Shown: one piece after another, positions 47,066 through 60,679 of the stretch
How positions within the stretch are numbered: the first letter of the stretch is position 1
How the letters are laid out: every line of letters begins with the position of its first letter
Source: Actinomycetota bacterium
Lineage (GTDB): Bacteria; Actinomycetota; Thermoleophilia; Gaiellales; Gaiellaceae
NCBI GenBank assembly: GCA_020029595.1
Contig: JAIBJN010000001.1
Span: 18,472 to 82,471 of the forward strand
Direction of reading: 5' to 3'
Length of the DNA: 64,000 nucleotides
Translations under genes and position numbers: made by a program
The notes under the pieces: generated by a model
Databases searched by the model: none
What the model was told of the DNA's origin: nothing
What the model saw: only the letters and a program-made list of their open reading frames with translations

Positions 47066-47244
47066 TAGCGCCTGTGGAGAACAACGTCACACTGGGGAGC
47101 ATTCCTGTCACCCCAGTCCACCTGTGGGAATCCGCCGTTTGTCCCCAGCGGCCGTCCACCGCGCACGACCCCTATCCAAGCGAAAAGATACCGTCTTCCC
47201 CGTCGTTCACACTCTCTATGACTACGACAAGAGGTTTTCTTTAA
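47066..47244. promoter_or_regulatory. Candidate oriC in dnaA-dnaN spacer
   Basis: TGTGGAGAA (47073), TGTGGGAAT, TTGTCCCCA (47139) DnaA-box variants and a relatively AT-rich stretch before dnaN (…GACAAGAGGTTTTCTTTAA). Confidence 0.55.
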
Positions 47245-48384
47245 ATGACAGCCATGGATACCGTTGTGCTCACGACCATGAGAGTGGTGTGCGGAAAGGA
47301 GGAGCTGGCCGAGAAGCTCCAGGTTGTGGGCCGTGGTGTCTCGACGCGGACCAGCGTCCAGATACTCGCAGGCATCTATCTTCGCGCCGCCGCCGGTCGC
47401 CTGCATCTCAGCGCGACCGATATGGAGATCTCGGTACGCGACTCACTCGAGGCGCAGGTGGAAGAGGAGGGTGCGATCGTCGTGCCCGGACGTCTCCTGG
47501 TCGACATCGTCCGACTCCTTCCGCCCGGTGACGTCACGCTGGAGCATCGGGCTGACGAGGGCGTCATGCGAATGGCGTGCGGCTCAGCCTCCTACCAGCT
47601 GAATACGTACGGTCCCGAGGACTTTCCTCGTCTACCCGAGATCGAGCCGGAGACCGCGTTTACGGTGGAGCGGGATGCGTTTCTCGACACGATCGCTCGT
47701 GTCGGCCGCTCCGCCTCCCGCGACGAGTCGCGCCCCGTGCTGACCGGCATCCTCGTTCGCTTCGAGAGCGACAAGCTCGTCATGGCCGCGACCGACTCGT
47801 ACCGCTTGAGCGTCAAGGAGACGGCGCTCTCGGGCGGCCCGGGCCGCGAGCTCGAAGCGATCGTTCCTGCTCGAGCGCTTCAGGAGCTCGGTCGCATCGG
47901 CCAGGCGGCCGAGAGCGAGACAATCGAGGTCGGCGTCCAGGAGAACCAGATCGTCTTCGGGGTCGACGGTGTCTGGCTGACCGCCCGGCGGATCGACGGG
48001 CAGTTCCCGAACTACAAACAACTCCTTCCCGACCAGTTCGAGGCGGAGGTTCAGCTGCCGCGGGAGGAACTTCTCGATGTCGTCCGCCGCACCGGCCTGC
48101 TCGCTCAGCGGAAGTCACCGCTCCGGCTCCGCTTCGAAGAGGGGGAGCTGACGGTCTCCGCGCAGACGCAGGACGTCGGTGAGGCCCGCGAGTCGCTCCC
48201 GGTCGCCTACAGCGGCGAGCCGATGGAGATCGGCTTCAACGCGGACTTTCTGCGCGACGGCCTCGAGTCGGTGACCGACGAGACCGCCCGCCTCAAGCTC
48301 ATCAGCCCCCTTCGCCCCGGGCTTGTGCACGGCGAAAGCGACGACTTCCTCTACCTGATCATGCCGATCAGGCTGGCCGGCTGA
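47245..48384 (+). CDS. dnaN: DNA polymerase III beta sliding clamp
   Basis: 379 aa; VVCGKEELAEKLQVVGRGVSTRTSVQILAGIYL, C-terminal LIMPIRL. Confidence 0.97.
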   Translation: MTAMDTVVLTTMRVVCGKEELAEKLQVVGRGVSTRTSVQILAGIYLRAAAGRLHLSATDMEISVRDSLEAQVEEEGAIVVPGRLLVDIVRLLPPGDVTLEHRADEGVMRMACGSASYQLNTYGPEDFPRLPEIEPETAFTVERDAFLDTIARVGRSASRDESRPVLTGILVRFESDKLVMAATDSYRLSVKETALSGGPGRELEAIVPARALQELGRIGQAAESETIEVGVQENQIVFGVDGVWLTARRIDGQFPNYKQLLPDQFEAEVQLPREELLDVVRRTGLLAQRKSPLRLRFEEGELTVSAQTQDVGEARESLPVAYSGEPMEIGFNADFLRDGLESVTDETARLKLISPLRPGLVHGESDDFLYLIMPIRLAG

Positions 48385-49463
48385 TCGTCGCGCGGGCCTC
48401 GCTTCGGAGCTTTCGCTCGTACGCCGCTCTCGATCTTGGGCTCGTCCCCGGGCTCGTCCTCGTGGTCGGCCCGAACGGTGTCGGCAAGACGAACCTGCTC
48501 GAGGCGCTGCATGTCGGTGCACAAGGGTTCTCGCCCCGAACCCGAGCTGAGCCACGGCTCGTCCGCTTCGGCGAGCGGGCGGCGCGGGTGCAGTTGGAGG
48601 GAACTGAGAGGGGTTCGCCCGTCGAGACGGAAGTGACGCTCGCGCCGGGTGAGGGCAAGCGGCTCCGCCTGAACGGGGCGGCACTCGGCTCGGCCGAGGA
48701 GCTGCGAAGCCGTCTGGCGGCGCTCGTCTTCGTCCCCGACCGGCTGGCCGTCGTCAAGGGTGGGCCGGTGGTTCGTCGTGCGTACCTCGACCGGATGCTC
48801 GGGCGAGTCTTCCCCTCACAGGCTGCGCTCCCCGCCGAGTACGGACGCGCGCTTGCGCAGCGCGGGGAGGCGCTCCGCCGTGTCCGAGCTGATCTTTCGA
48901 CGCGAGCGGCCGTGGAGCCCTGGACGGAGCGCGTCGCCGAGCTCGGGGCGAGCTTGGATGCCGCCCGCGCCCAGCTCGTCGCGCTTCTGGCACCCGGCTT
49001 CGCCGTCCACGCAGACGCGCTCGGGGTCTCCGCTGCCACCTTTGCCTACGAGGAGCGCGGCCTGCGGCGAGAGGATCTGGAGACGAGGCTCGACCGTGAT
49101 CTCGAGCGTGGGACGACCGGCCTCGGCCCTCATCTCCGCGACGTCGAGGTGCGGGTCGACGATCGTGACCTGCGCGGATTTGGCTCCCAGGGAGAGCAGC
49201 GGACGGCCGTGCTCGCACTGCTCCTCGCCGAAGCCGCCGTGCTCGCCGAGCGCCGCGGAGCCCCGCCGCTCCTCCTCCTGGACGACGTCTTCTCGGAGCT
49301 CGACGCGGGCCGCCGGCGCGCTCTTCTGGAGGCTCTGCCTGCGGGCGGTCAGACCCTCGTCAGCGCGACGAGCGCTGACGCTCTCCCTGCGGACGCCCGG
49401 GAGCCGGCTCTCGTCGTCACGGTCAGGCGAGCAGGCGATGCCAGCGTGGCGGAGGTGGCATGA
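48381..49463 (+). CDS. recF: DNA replication/repair protein RecF; proposed CTG start
   Basis: (L)IVARASLRSFRSYAALDLGLVPGLVLVVGPNGVGKTNLLEALHV...LLLDDVFSELDAGRRRALLEAL; no ATG/GTG/TTG in frame upstream of 48462. Confidence 0.92.
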   Translation: MIVARASLRSFRSYAALDLGLVPGLVLVVGPNGVGKTNLLEALHVGAQGFSPRTRAEPRLVRFGERAARVQLEGTERGSPVETEVTLAPGEGKRLRLNGAALGSAEELRSRLAALVFVPDRLAVVKGGPVVRRAYLDRMLGRVFPSQAALPAEYGRALAQRGEALRRVRADLSTRAAVEPWTERVAELGASLDAARAQLVALLAPGFAVHADALGVSAATFAYEERGLRREDLETRLDRDLERGTTGLGPHLRDVEVRVDDRDLRGFGSQGEQRTAVLALLLAEAAVLAERRGAPPLLLLDDVFSELDAGRRRALLEALPAGGQTLVSATSADALPADAREPALVVTVRRAGDASVAEVA

Positions 49464-49500
49464 CGGTCGCTTGCCTCCCTCGCAAGCTAAAGGCTCGCCC

Positions 49501-52417
<2,917 letters not shown>

Positions 52418-52431
52418 GCACGGGGTAAGCC

Positions 52432-54969
52432 GTGTCTGAGGTCGGCGCGCTCGGGCCCGGCCGCATCGAGCCGCGCGAGCTCGAGCAGGAGATGCGCTCG
52501 AGCTACCTCGACTATGCGATGTCGGTCATCGTCGGGCGGGCGCTTCCCGATGTCCGGGACGGCCTGAAGCCCGTCCACCGCCGCGTGCTCTACAGCATGC
52601 ACGAGAACGGGCTTCAGCCGAATCGCCCGTACAAGAAATGCGCCAACGTCGTCGGCTCCGTCATGGGGAACTACCACCCCCACGGCGACTCCGCGATCTA
52701 CGACACGCTCGTCCGCATGGCGCAGTCGTTCTCGCTGCGCTACCCGCTGGTCGACGGCCAGGGCAACTTCGGGTCGATCGACGACGACTCCGCGGCGGCG
52801 ATGCGCTACACGGAGTGTCGCCTCGCCCGGATCGCGACGGAGATGCTGCGGGACATCGACGCGGACACCGTCGACTTCGCCCCCAACTACGACGAGTCCC
52901 GCCGTGAGCCGCTCACGCTCCCGAGCCGCTTCCCGAACCTGCTCGTCAACGGCTCGGCCGGCATCGCCGTCGGCATGGCGACGAACATGCCTCCGCACAG
53001 GCTCTCCGAGGTCGTCGATGCGATCGTCCAGCTCATCGACAGGCCGGAGTCCAACGTCGAGGACCTGATGAAGCACGTGAAGGGGCCCGACTTGCCCACG
53101 GGCGCCTACATCATCGGCCGCGCCGGGATTCGCGACGCCTACCGCACCGGGCGGGGCCGCATCGTCATGCGCGCGCGCGCCCACATCGAGGAGCTGCGTG
53201 GCGGCAAGTCGGCGATCATCGTCACCGAGCTTCCGTACGGCGTGAAGAAGGGCGGCGAGAACGGCGTGATCACGAAGATCGCCGACCTCGTCCAGGACAA
53301 GGTCCTCACGGAGATCTCCGATCTCCAGGACCACTCCGACCGCACGGGAATGCGGATCCAGATCGAGCTGAAGCGCGACGCCGTCCCCCACGTCGCCCTC
53401 AACAAGCTCTTCAAGCACACGCAGCTCCAGACGACGTTCGGCTACAACGCGGTCGCGCTCGTGGCCGGAGTCCCGCGAACGCTCTCGCTCCTCGAGCTCG
53501 TCCACGAGTACCTCGCCTACCAGCGGGGAATCGTCACGCGGCGCTCGAAGTACGAGCTGCGCAAGGCGGAGGAACGAGCGCACGTCCTCCAGGGCTACCT
53601 GATCGCGCTGGACAACCTCGACGAGGTGATCGCCCTCATCCGGGGCTCGGCCGACGTGGACACCGCTCGCGCCGAGCTCATCGAGCGGTTCGAGCTCTCT
53701 GAGATCCAGGCGCAGGCGATCCTCGACCTCCGGCTCGCCCGCCTTACCGGCCTGGCGCGCAAGGAGATCGAAGAGGAGTTCGCCGACCTCCGGGAGCGGA
53801 TCGCGGAGCTTCGCGCCATCCTCGGAGACCCCTCGCGGATCGACGCGCTCATCCGCGAGGAGCTGCTCGAGCTCAAGGAGATCTTCGGCCGCGGCGACGA
53901 CCGGCGTACGGAGATCGCGGTCGCCGAGGAAGAGCTCGAGCTCGAGGATCTGATCGCCGAGGAGGACATGGTCATAGCGATCACGCGCTCGGGCTACGTG
54001 AAGCGCCTGCCCGTGACGACCTACCGGGAGCAGCGGCGCGGCGGCATCGGCGTCATGGGCATGGAGCTGAAGGACGAGGACTACATCGAGCACCTCTTCG
54101 TCGCCTCCACCCACGACTACCTTCTCTTCTTCACCTCGGTGGGGAAGGTCTACCGCCTCAAGGTGCACGAGCTCCCGCTCGGCTCGCGCCAGTCGAAGGG
54201 CCGCGCGATCGTCAACCTGCTGCCGTTCCGGCAGGACGAGACGATTCGCGCCGTCATCGCGACCCGCGATTTCAAGGACGCCGAATACCTCGTGGCCGTG
54301 ACGAAGAAAGGCCTGGTCAAGAAGACCCGCTTCGAGGAATACAACACGCCGCTCAAGGCGGACGGCATCATCGCGATCAAGCTGCGCGACGGCGACGAGC
54401 TCGTCGCCGTCCTCCACTCCTCGGGCGACGACGACATTCTCATCGTCTCACGCAAGGGCCAGGCGATCCGCTTCCACGAGAAGCTGGCGCGGCCGATGGG
54501 CAGGGCGACCTCGGGCGTCACCGGCATGCGCCTGCGCAAGGGCGACGAGGTGATCGCCGCCGACATCGCCCGGAACGATGCCGATCTCCTCGTCGTGACG
54601 GAGAACGGCTTCGGGAAGCGCACGCGCATCGATCAGTACCCGGTAAAGGGCAGGGGTGGGCTCGGCGTGAAGACGGTGCAGCTGACCGAGGCGCGCGGCC
54701 AGCTCGCCGGGTCGCTCGTCGTGCGGGAAGGCGATCAGGTGATGCTCATGTCCACGGGCGGGACCGTCATCCGCATCCCCGCCGACGGCATCAAGCAGAG
54801 CGGCCGGGCCACTCAAGGCGTCATCGTCGTGCGTCTGCGCGAGGGAGAGAACGTCTCCACTCTCGCCCGCGTCGTCGAGCAGGAGAACGGGGGCCTGATC
54901 GAGGAGGGAGCGCCGGTCGACGAGGTCGTCGAGGCCTCGGTGGACGATCTCCCCGTGCCGGACGAGTAA
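52432..54969 (+). CDS. gyrA: DNA gyrase subunit A
   Basis: [57 protein letters not shown]; six-bladed C-terminal repeats; GTG start. Confidence 0.97.
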   Translation: MSEVGALGPGRIEPRELEQEMRSSYLDYAMSVIVGRALPDVRDGLKPVHRRVLYSMHENGLQPNRPYKKCANVVGSVMGNYHPHGDSAIYDTLVRMAQSFSLRYPLVDGQGNFGSIDDDSAAAMRYTECRLARIATEMLRDIDADTVDFAPNYDESRREPLTLPSRFPNLLVNGSAGIAVGMATNMPPHRLSEVVDAIVQLIDRPESNVEDLMKHVKGPDLPTGAYIIGRAGIRDAYRTGRGRIVMRARAHIEELRGGKSAIIVTELPYGVKKGGENGVITKIADLVQDKVLTEISDLQDHSDRTGMRIQIELKRDAVPHVALNKLFKHTQLQTTFGYNAVALVAGVPRTLSLLELVHEYLAYQRGIVTRRSKYELRKAEERAHVLQGYLIALDNLDEVIALIRGSADVDTARAELIERFELSEIQAQAILDLRLARLTGLARKEIEEEFADLRERIAELRAILGDPSRIDALIREELLELKEIFGRGDDRRTEIAVAEEELELEDLIAEEDMVIAITRSGYVKRLPVTTYREQRRGGIGVMGMELKDEDYIEHLFVASTHDYLLFFTSVGKVYRLKVHELPLGSRQSKGRAIVNLLPFRQDETIRAVIATRDFKDAEYLVAVTKKGLVKKTRFEEYNTPLKADGIIAIKLRDGDELVAVLHSSGDDDILIVSRKGQAIRFHEKLARPMGRATSGVTGMRLRKGDEVIAADIARNDADLLVVTENGFGKRTRIDQYPVKGRGGLGVKTVQLTEARGQLAGSLVVREGDQVMLMSTGGTVIRIPADGIKQSGRATQGVIVVRLREGENVSTLARVVEQENGGLIEEGAPVDEVVEASVDDLPVPDE

Positions 54970-54979
54970 GGAGGGCGGG

Positions 54980-55273
54980 ATGGCCACGCGCCGCGCCGAG
55001 GACCTGCTCGAACCGGTCGACGTCGCCCGCCACCTCCAGAAGCTCGAGCTCTCCCTCGGCCAGGTCTGTCGCGTCGCGGGCGTCTCGAAGATGCAACTCG
55101 ACTACTGGACGACCCGGGCTCGCATTCCGACGAAAGGGCGAAAGCAACGACTCTACGACCTGGACGCGGTCGAGACGGTTCTGCTCATCAAGCAGGGGAA
55201 GGACAAGGGGCTCTCGCTGCAGGCCGCCATCGACGCCGCACGGCGGTTCAAAGCCGCTCGTCTGCCGCGCTAG
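54980..55273 (+). CDS. MerR-like helix-turn-helix protein
   Basis: LGQVCRVAGVSKMQLDYWTTRARIPTKGRKQRLYDLDAVETVLLIKQGKDKGLSLQAAI. Confidence 0.8.
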   Translation: MATRRAEDLLEPVDVARHLQKLELSLGQVCRVAGVSKMQLDYWTTRARIPTKGRKQRLYDLDAVETVLLIKQGKDKGLSLQAAIDAARRFKAARLPR

Positions 55274-56238
55274 GACTCGCGCAGGACGCCGGCCGCGGAC
55301 TCCGGCGCCATCGTGTTCACGTAGTAGCCCGAGCCGAGCTCGATGCCGGCGAGGACGCCGAAGCGGGGCAGGACCTCGAGGTGCCAGTGTCCGCCGGCGT
55401 GCAGCCAAAGGTTGAGCGGGACGCCGCCTTCGGCGACCCGCAGCCTGCGGACTCCCTCTGCGGCGAGCGCGAGGGTCGCTCCCAGTCGCGGGCTCGCGAA
55501 GGGGTCGCCCTCGCACTCGAGAGGGGCCGCCAGGAGCTCGTACGGCTGGCGGCCTGCGAACGGGCAGAGGAGGAGCACGCCGTCGCGCTCCTCGACGACG
55601 CGGATCCTCTGCTCTCGCTCCTCGGCGAGGACGCGACAGAGGAGGCAGCCGCCGGCGGCCTTTTGCGCCTCGCGCTCCTGGACGACGAGCGGCGGCTCGG
55701 CCTCGAGCCAGACGAGCTGGGAATGGCTGTGTGCGAGACTTGCGCCTCCCCCCGCGCCCTCGTTCACCAGCGCGTGGACATACGGGAACCCGGCCTCGCG
55801 GGCGGCCGCGGCGCGGGCCTGCCAGGCTTCTGCGACGAGCTCGAGCTCGCGCCCGCCCAGGTCGGCGATCGTCCTGACGTGGCGGGGAGTGTGGACGACG
55901 ACCTCCTGGCGCCCGACGGCCGCACGCCGAGCGAAGAGCCCGTCGTCGCGGTCGCCGTCCCGTGGCCAGGGGCCGAAGGCGGGGAACTTGTTCGGCACGA
56001 CCCGGACACGCCAGCCCGGGGTATCGGGAGCGCGCCCGGGCGGGCCGATCGCGTACGTCTCCGGCGGCGTCGCCGCCTCGCGCCCCTCGCAGAAGGGACA
56101 TCCGGCCGGGTTGTCCTGTTCCTCGAGCGTTTCAGCCCTAGGGGCACCGGGCCGCCTGGCCCGCGAGGGCGCGACCACGACCCAGCGGCCCGAGACCGGG
56201 TCATGGCGAAGCTCGGGCGGCGAGTGGCCTTCCGTCAG
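55270..56238 (-). CDS. galT: Galactose-1-phosphate uridylyltransferase; proposed CTG start
   Basis: [61 protein letters not shown]. Confidence 0.9.
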   Translation of the reverse strand: MTEGHSPPELRHDPVSGRWVVVAPSRARRPGAPRAETLEEQDNPAGCPFCEGREAATPPETYAIGPPGRAPDTPGWRVRVVPNKFPAFGPWPRDGDRDDGLFARRAAVGRQEVVVHTPRHVRTIADLGGRELELVAEAWQARAAAAREAGFPYVHALVNEGAGGGASLAHSHSQLVWLEAEPPLVVQEREAQKAAGGCLLCRVLAEEREQRIRVVEERDGVLLLCPFAGRQPYELLAAPLECEGDPFASPRLGATLALAAEGVRRLRVAEGGVPLNLWLHAGGHWHLEVLPRFGVLAGIELGSGYYVNTMAPESAAGVLRES

Positions 56239-57002
56239 CCGGCGCCCGTTTTGCCTTTGACGAAGGGGCTCAGGAGGTCGATGGGCAGCGGGAGGATCAG
56301 GGTCGACGACCGCTCCGAGCTGATCTCGAGCATCGTCTGGAGGTAGCGGAGCTGGAGCGAGATGGGGTTCTCGGTAAGGACGTCGGCCGCGTCCTTGAGC
56401 CGCTCGGCGGCCTGAAACTCGCCCTCGGCCGCGATCACCTTCGCGCGGCGCTCGCGCTCGGCCTCCGCCTGACGGGCCATCGCCCGCTGCATGCCGGTCG
56501 GGATTTCGACGTCCTTCACCTCGACGATCGAGACCTTGATCCCCCACGGCGAGGTAGCCTCGTCGATGATCTCCTGAAGGATCGCGTTGATCTTGTCGCG
56601 CTCCGAGAGAAGCTCGTCGAGGACATGCTGGCCGAGTACGCTGCGAAGCGTCGTCTGGGAGATCTGCGACGTGGCGACCATGTAGTTCTCGACTTGCACG
56701 ATCGCCCGCTCGGGGTCGATGATCCGGAAGTACGCGACCGCGTTCACCCGGACGGGGACGTTGTCCTTCGTGATCACCTCCTGCGGCGGGATGTTGAGCG
56801 TCACCGTCCGCAGGTCGACCCGCACCATCTTGTCGATGACGGGGATGAGGAGGAAGAGGCCCGGGCCCTTCGGCGGCGAGTGCAGTCGCCCGAGGCGGAA
56901 GATGACGCCCCGCTCGTACTCGCGTGCGACGCGGACGGACGCCGCGAGCAGGAGCACGATGATGATGAGAACGGCGGCGACGGCGATCAGTGCGGGGGTC
57001 AT
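56235..57002 (-). CDS. SPFH/Band-7 (slipin/stomatin-like) protein
   Basis: [57 protein letters not shown]. Confidence 0.95.
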   Translation of the reverse strand: MTPALIAVAAVLIIIVLLLAASVRVAREYERGVIFRLGRLHSPPKGPGLFLLIPVIDKMVRVDLRTVTLNIPPQEVITKDNVPVRVNAVAYFRIIDPERAIVQVENYMVATSQISQTTLRSVLGQHVLDELLSERDKINAILQEIIDEATSPWGIKVSIVEVKDVEIPTGMQRAMARQAEAERERRAKVIAAEGEFQAAERLKDAADVLTENPISLQLRYLQTMLEISSERSSTLILPLPIDLLSPFVKGKTGAG

Positions 57003-57046
57003 CAGGCTCCTTTCCGTTCGAGCGCTGGCATCCTATGCGACCCGGC

Positions 57047-58372
57047 CTAGGAGGCCGACACGGCCGCGGGCTCCTCGACGCGCGCGACCTCGAGCACGAG
57101 GTCCTCGCCGATCCCCTCGACACGAACGTGCTCGCCCGGGAACAGCGGCTCTCCGTCGGCGTGCGCCTTCCAGATCTCGCCGTGAACGAACACGAGGCCC
57201 GTCGGGGCCAGTGCGCTCTTGACCACGCCGACCTCGTCGAGGAGCTCCTCTCGCCCGGTCTTCGTCGGTGCCCGCCGCGCTCGGACGATCTTGGTGACCA
57301 CGATCGCGGTCAGGAGCGCGAGCGTCCCGCCCACGGCGAGGGCGACCCAGATGGAGACCTGGTACTCCTCGCCGGCGGGGTCGAAGAGCATGAGCGAGCC
57401 GATGACGAAGCTGACGGCGCCCGCGAGCGCAAGCGCGCCGTGGCTCGTCACGTACGCCTCGGCGCCGAAGAAGCCTGCGGCGAGGATCATGAGCAGGAGC
57501 CCTGCCCAGCTGATCGGGAGCACCTGGAGGCCGAAGAGACCGATGATGAGCGCGATCGCGCCTACCGTCCCCGGGAAGATCAGGCCCGGGTTCAGGATCT
57601 CGATCGTGATCCCGAGGAGCCCGATCGACATGAGCAGGACGATGATGTTCGGGTCGATGAGCGTGTCGAGGATCCGCTTCCACAGCGACATCTCGACCGT
57701 GTCGACGGTCGCGCCGGCGGTGTCCAGGACGAAACCCTTCGGCTCGGTGCGCATGCCGTCGATCTCCTCGAGGAGCGAGGGGAGGTCGGGCGCGACGACG
57801 TCGATGACGTTCTGCTCGAGCGCCTCCCGGGCGCCCAGGTTGGACGCCGAGCGCACCGCCTGCTCGGCCCAGTCGCCGTTGCGGCCGTGGGCCTCGGCGA
57901 GCTCGCGCGCGTAGGCGGCCGCGTCGTTGATCACCTTGCGGCGGAGGTCGCCGGGGATCTCGCCGCCGCCGACGGCGACGGGAGTCGAGGAGCCGATGTT
58001 CGTCTGCCGCGCCATCGCGGCGACGTCGGCCGCCAGGGTGATGAACGCGCCCGCCGAGGCTGCGCGGGATCCAGGCGGGTAGACGTAGACGACCACCGGC
58101 ACGTCCGCGTCGAGCTCCGCCTTGATGATCTCGCGCATGGACGAGTCGAGGCCACCCGGCGTGTCGAGCTCGATGACGACGGCGTCGTACCCCTCCCTCT
58201 CGCCTCGCTCGATCGCGTCGACGACGTAGTCCTGCGTCACCGGGTTGATGTCGTTCGCGAGCTTGACTTCCAGAACGCGAGGCGCCGTCTCTTGGGCAGC
58301 CACGCCCCCCGAGAGCGCGAGCACTCCCGCGAGCAGGCCGAAGGTGAAAGAAAGTCCCCGCAAGCGCGGCAC
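57047..58372 (-). CDS. Long NfeD protein with ClpP-like serine protease domain
   Basis: Signal peptide, LDTPGGLDSSMREIIKAEL, PPGSRAASAGAFI, C-terminal multi-TM and NfeD OB-fold-like domain. Confidence 0.9.
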   Translation of the reverse strand: MPRLRGLSFTFGLLAGVLALSGGVAAQETAPRVLEVKLANDINPVTQDYVVDAIERGEREGYDAVVIELDTPGGLDSSMREIIKAELDADVPVVVYVYPPGSRAASAGAFITLAADVAAMARQTNIGSSTPVAVGGGEIPGDLRRKVINDAAAYARELAEAHGRNGDWAEQAVRSASNLGAREALEQNVIDVVAPDLPSLLEEIDGMRTEPKGFVLDTAGATVDTVEMSLWKRILDTLIDPNIIVLLMSIGLLGITIEILNPGLIFPGTVGAIALIIGLFGLQVLPISWAGLLLMILAAGFFGAEAYVTSHGALALAGAVSFVIGSLMLFDPAGEEYQVSIWVALAVGGTLALLTAIVVTKIVRARRAPTKTGREELLDEVGVVKSALAPTGLVFVHGEIWKAHADGEPLFPGEHVRVEGIGEDLVLEVARVEEPAAVSAS

Positions 58373-58405
58373 TTTGGGTGTAAAGATTCTATCAGGGTCG
58401 TGCCG

Positions 58406-60679
58406 ATGCCCTTGAGGGTGGAGGAGACGTCTGATTCGGTACGAAGGAGCCCGACGCCCCTGATGCCAGGAATCCGGATGAGCTTTCGCCGCACGCTCAC
58501 CTTCGCCGCCATGGTCGCCGCGCTCGTCCCGGGCACGGCGGCCGCCGAGGATGTCCGCATCGTCTCGCGCGACGAGCCGCTCGGCGCCGTGCGTTCCGCG
58601 CTCGCGCGCCCCGCCCCGCTCGCCTTCACGATGGTGGGGGTTCACTGGCAAGGATCCGGGGAGGTCTGGTTCCGAACCGCCCGCGCAGGGGGTCGGTTCG
58701 GCCCTTGGCGGCGGGCCCAGCCGGAGGAGGAGGACACCCCCGACGTGGGAAGTTCCGAGCGCCGCTCCACGGCGGGCTGGAACGTCGGCAACCCCTGGTG
58801 GACGGGCGCCGGGCGCCGGATCCAGTACCGGCTGTCGGGATCGGTTACGCGCCTCCGCACCTTCTTCATCTCGAGCCCGGTGACCGCGGCCGACCGGGCG
58901 CGCGCCGCCTCCGGACGCACGGCGGCCTCGATAGCGGTCGCCGCGGGGCCCGTCGCGCAGCCGCCGATCATCCGGCGTTCAGGCTGGAACGCCGACGAGT
59001 CCATCGTCCGCCGTGCACCCTCGATTGCCGACCGCCTTCGCCGCGCGGTCGTCCACCATACGGCCGGGTCGAATAGTTACTCCCCCGCCGCGTCCGCCGC
59101 GATCGTGCGCGGGATCCAGCGCTACCACGTCCTCGGCAACGGCTGGGACGACATCGGCTACAACTTCCTCATCGACAAGTACGGCCGGATCTTCGAAGGC
59201 CGCGGCGGAGGAATCGCGCAGAACGTCATCGGTGCCCACGCCGGTGGCTTCAACACGGGTAGCGTGGGCGTGTCGTTCCTGGGTACGTACGAGTCGACGA
59301 GCCTCTCGACGGCGGCTCGGCGGGCGCTCCAGAACCTTCTCGCCTGGCGCCTCGACGTCGGGCACGTCTTTCCTCGCGCGCTCGTCGACACCGTCTCGGC
59401 CGGAAGCTCTCGCTGGCCGGCCGGGACGCTGGTGCGTCTTCGCGCCATTTCCGGCCACCGCGACACGAGCTACACGAGCTGCCCGGGCAATGCGGTCTAC
59501 GGCCAGCTCGGGACGATCGCCCGGATCGTGACGCGGATCGGCTTGCCGAAGCTCTACGACCCGGAGGCGGAGGGGAGCGTCGGCGATTTCGTGCGCTTCA
59601 CGGGACGGCTCTCGGCGTCGCGCACCTGGCTCGTCCAGGTGAAGGACGCCGCCGGCACGGTGGTCGCGCAGGGCGGCGGCACGGGCACGGCCGTCAACTG
59701 GACGTGGGACGCGACGGCCGTCCCGATCGCCTTCTACACCTACACGATGAGCGCCGGCCCCGATGTCCGGCCGGCGACGTTCCGGGTCCCCGGACCGCCT
59801 CCACTCGCCGTCACACGCTTGAGGGCGTCCCCGCGCGTGCTGACTCCGAACGGCGACTGGAGCGGCGAGCAGACGACGATCTCGTTCGGGCTTACGCGCC
59901 GCTCCGTCCTCGGCGTCAGGATCGTGAACGCCGCGACCGGGAGTCTCGTGCGCACGCTGCTCGCGAGCGCGGAGCGTCCTGCGGGGGCGCGGAGCTTGAG
60001 CTGGGACGGGACGACCGCAAGCGGTGCTCCCGCCCCCGACGGAAGCTACCGTGCGGAGGTCTCGGCGGAGGCGGGCGTGGAACAGGTCTCCCGCTCCGTG
60101 GACGTCGTGGTCGATCGCACGCTCGGAGGCGTCTCGGCAACCCCGGCGCTCATCTCGCCCAACGGGGACGGACGCCTCGAGTCACTCGACGTCGGCTTCG
60201 AGCTCACGCGGCAGGCCTCGGTTCGCGTCCAGTTCAAGCGCAGCGGGAAGGTCGTCCGGACGGTGCTGAGCGACCTGCTGGACGCCGGTCCGTACACGGT
60301 CTCCTGGAACGGTCGGCGGGAGGACGGCAGGCGCGTCGCCGACGGCCTCGTCAAGGCTGTCGTCCTGGCCACGACCTCGCTCGGTACTCGCGCGCTCGGG
60401 CGGCCCGTCCGGCTCGACACCACGCGCCCGGTCGTCCGCGTCCTCTCGCTGAGGATGGTGAACGGTGTCGCGCGACTCCGCTTCAGCCTGAGCGAGCCTG
60501 CGCAGGTGCACATCTGGTACGGCCGGCGCGTGTGGAGCGACGGGGACGACATCGTCCGCGACCGCCCCGCCGGCGTGCAGTCGCTCTGGCGACGTGTGCG
60601 GGCGCGCGTGGTCCGGATCGTCGCCGTCGACGAGGCGATGAACCGGAGCGCGCCGGCCGTCTTCCGCGCCCTGCGCTAG
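58406..60679 (+). CDS. Secreted PGRP/amidase_2-type N-acetylmuramoyl-L-alanine amidase with FlgD-Ig-like repeats
   Basis: AVVHHTAGSNSYSPAASAAIVRGIQRYHVLGNGWDDIGYNFLIDKYGRIFEGR, SGHRDTSYTSCPG; two tandem TPNGDW.../SPNGDG... modules; alternative starts at 58463/58478. Confidence 0.9.
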   Translation: MPLRVEETSDSVRRSPTPLMPGIRMSFRRTLTFAAMVAALVPGTAAAEDVRIVSRDEPLGAVRSALARPAPLAFTMVGVHWQGSGEVWFRTARAGGRFGPWRRAQPEEEDTPDVGSSERRSTAGWNVGNPWWTGAGRRIQYRLSGSVTRLRTFFISSPVTAADRARAASGRTAASIAVAAGPVAQPPIIRRSGWNADESIVRRAPSIADRLRRAVVHHTAGSNSYSPAASAAIVRGIQRYHVLGNGWDDIGYNFLIDKYGRIFEGRGGGIAQNVIGAHAGGFNTGSVGVSFLGTYESTSLSTAARRALQNLLAWRLDVGHVFPRALVDTVSAGSSRWPAGTLVRLRAISGHRDTSYTSCPGNAVYGQLGTIARIVTRIGLPKLYDPEAEGSVGDFVRFTGRLSASRTWLVQVKDAAGTVVAQGGGTGTAVNWTWDATAVPIAFYTYTMSAGPDVRPATFRVPGPPPLAVTRLRASPRVLTPNGDWSGEQTTISFGLTRRSVLGVRIVNAATGSLVRTLLASAERPAGARSLSWDGTTASGAPAPDGSYRAEVSAEAGVEQVSRSVDVVVDRTLGGVSATPALISPNGDGRLESLDVGFELTRQASVRVQFKRSGKVVRTVLSDLLDAGPYTVSWNGRREDGRRVADGLVKAVVLATTSLGTRALGRPVRLDTTRPVVRVLSLRMVNGVARLRFSLSEPAQVHIWYGRRVWSDGDDIVRDRPAGVQSLWRRVRARVVRIVAVDEAMNRSAPAVFRALR

